DNA from: Phoenix dactylifera
Lineage: Eukaryota; Streptophyta; Magnoliopsida; Arecales; Arecaceae
NCBI RefSeq assembly: GCF_009389715.1
Contig: NC_052394.1
Coordinates: forward strand, 21,702,899-21,766,898
Length of the DNA: 64,000 bases
Reading direction: 5' to 3'
Notes under the pieces: generated by a model
What the model was told of the DNA's origin: nothing
Database searches by the model: none
Seen by the model: the letters and a program-made list of their open reading frames with translations, nothing else
Part shown: piece after piece, positions 63,579-64,000 of the stretch
Layout: every line of letters starts with the position of its first letter
How positions within the stretch are numbered: the first letter of the stretch is position 1
Program-made: the position numbers and the translations under genes

Positions 63579-64000
63579 TAATGCAATAGAGAATTTATGA
63601 AATTTTGAGCTGTCGCACGATTTTTTGGCAGGGATGGGCGGGTGGTAGACCACCCATATGTTTTTTTAAGAATGTGGGGAGTAACTGATATGTCTCCACT
63701 CCGTTGTCCACTAAACTTGAGGCAGCTGGGGATTGGTTAATCATAGTGTGGGTCCTGGGTGGGAGGATGGCAAGCAGAGTTCACATGATCTTGGACCATT
63801 TTTCAAGTGCATGTTGATACAGGAAATGGAGGCAGAGAGATTATATACTGAAGGGAAATCACATATAATTAATATTAGAACAAGTAAACACAGCACCATG
63901 TTAGAAAGGGAACCAACTGTAAAATATATAATCAATATTGATTGTTTATTTTTTTTATGGGAAATTGGAAATTCCTCATGCATATATGCTTATGGGCAAA
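63579..64000. other. Intergenic, nothing recognised
   Basis: AT-rich DNA with a short open frame on the minus strand that shows no coding character. Confidence 0.5.

Overview
The window is nuclear DNA from a flowering plant. Genes are split by many GT-AG introns (plus two GC-AG introns), intergenic DNA is AT-rich and full of repeats, and every recognised gene is a plant family member. The aminopeptidase gene starts with a long, very GC-rich first exon followed by AT-rich ones. That 5'-to-3' GC gradient is typical of monocots, and I suspect a palm, but the sequence alone does not settle the species. Family names come from recalled protein similarity; no database search was run.

Layout: 1-6.6 kb is mostly repeats with a possible unrecognised minus-strand exon. 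6.65-11.2 kb (+) is a mitochondrial trans-2-enoyl-CoA reductase (MECR) lacking its N-terminal exons. 12.0-17.7 kb (-) is a complete M1 aminopeptidase of the leukotriene A4 hydrolase type. It stands head to head, across 636 bp, with a complete TONNEAU1 (TON1) gene at 18.3-26.8 kb (+). 29.2-33.1 kb (+) is a group I WRKY factor of the WRKY44/TTG2 type. 36.5-40.2 kb (+) is a receptor-like cytoplasmic kinase of the CDL1/PBL7 type, with four reading-frame breaks. 44.2-62.4 kb (-) is an 18-exon TBC-domain Rab-GAP whose TBC-core exons carry many 1-3 base losses.

Repeats explain much of the rest. There are three families of miniature LTR elements (TRIMs), one with a perfect 5-bp target duplication. 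A tRNA-like SINE sits inside a degenerate tandem array whose neighbouring units show the empty site. There is also a Tourist-like MITE, a copia-like LTR fragment, two roughly 158-bp tandem duplications, and a dispersed GTAC-rich repeat that produces false reading frames on all strands.

The genes do not form a pathway. They cover mitochondrial fatty-acid synthesis, peptide trimming, cortical microtubule organisation, epidermal/seed-coat transcription, brassinosteroid/immune kinase signalling and Rab GTPase control. I found no convincing new biological system. The observations most worth checking are the concentrated indels in the TBC gene (assembly artefact or decay), the truncated MECR gene, the two GC-AG introns, and the promoter palindromes upstream of the WRKY and kinase genes.
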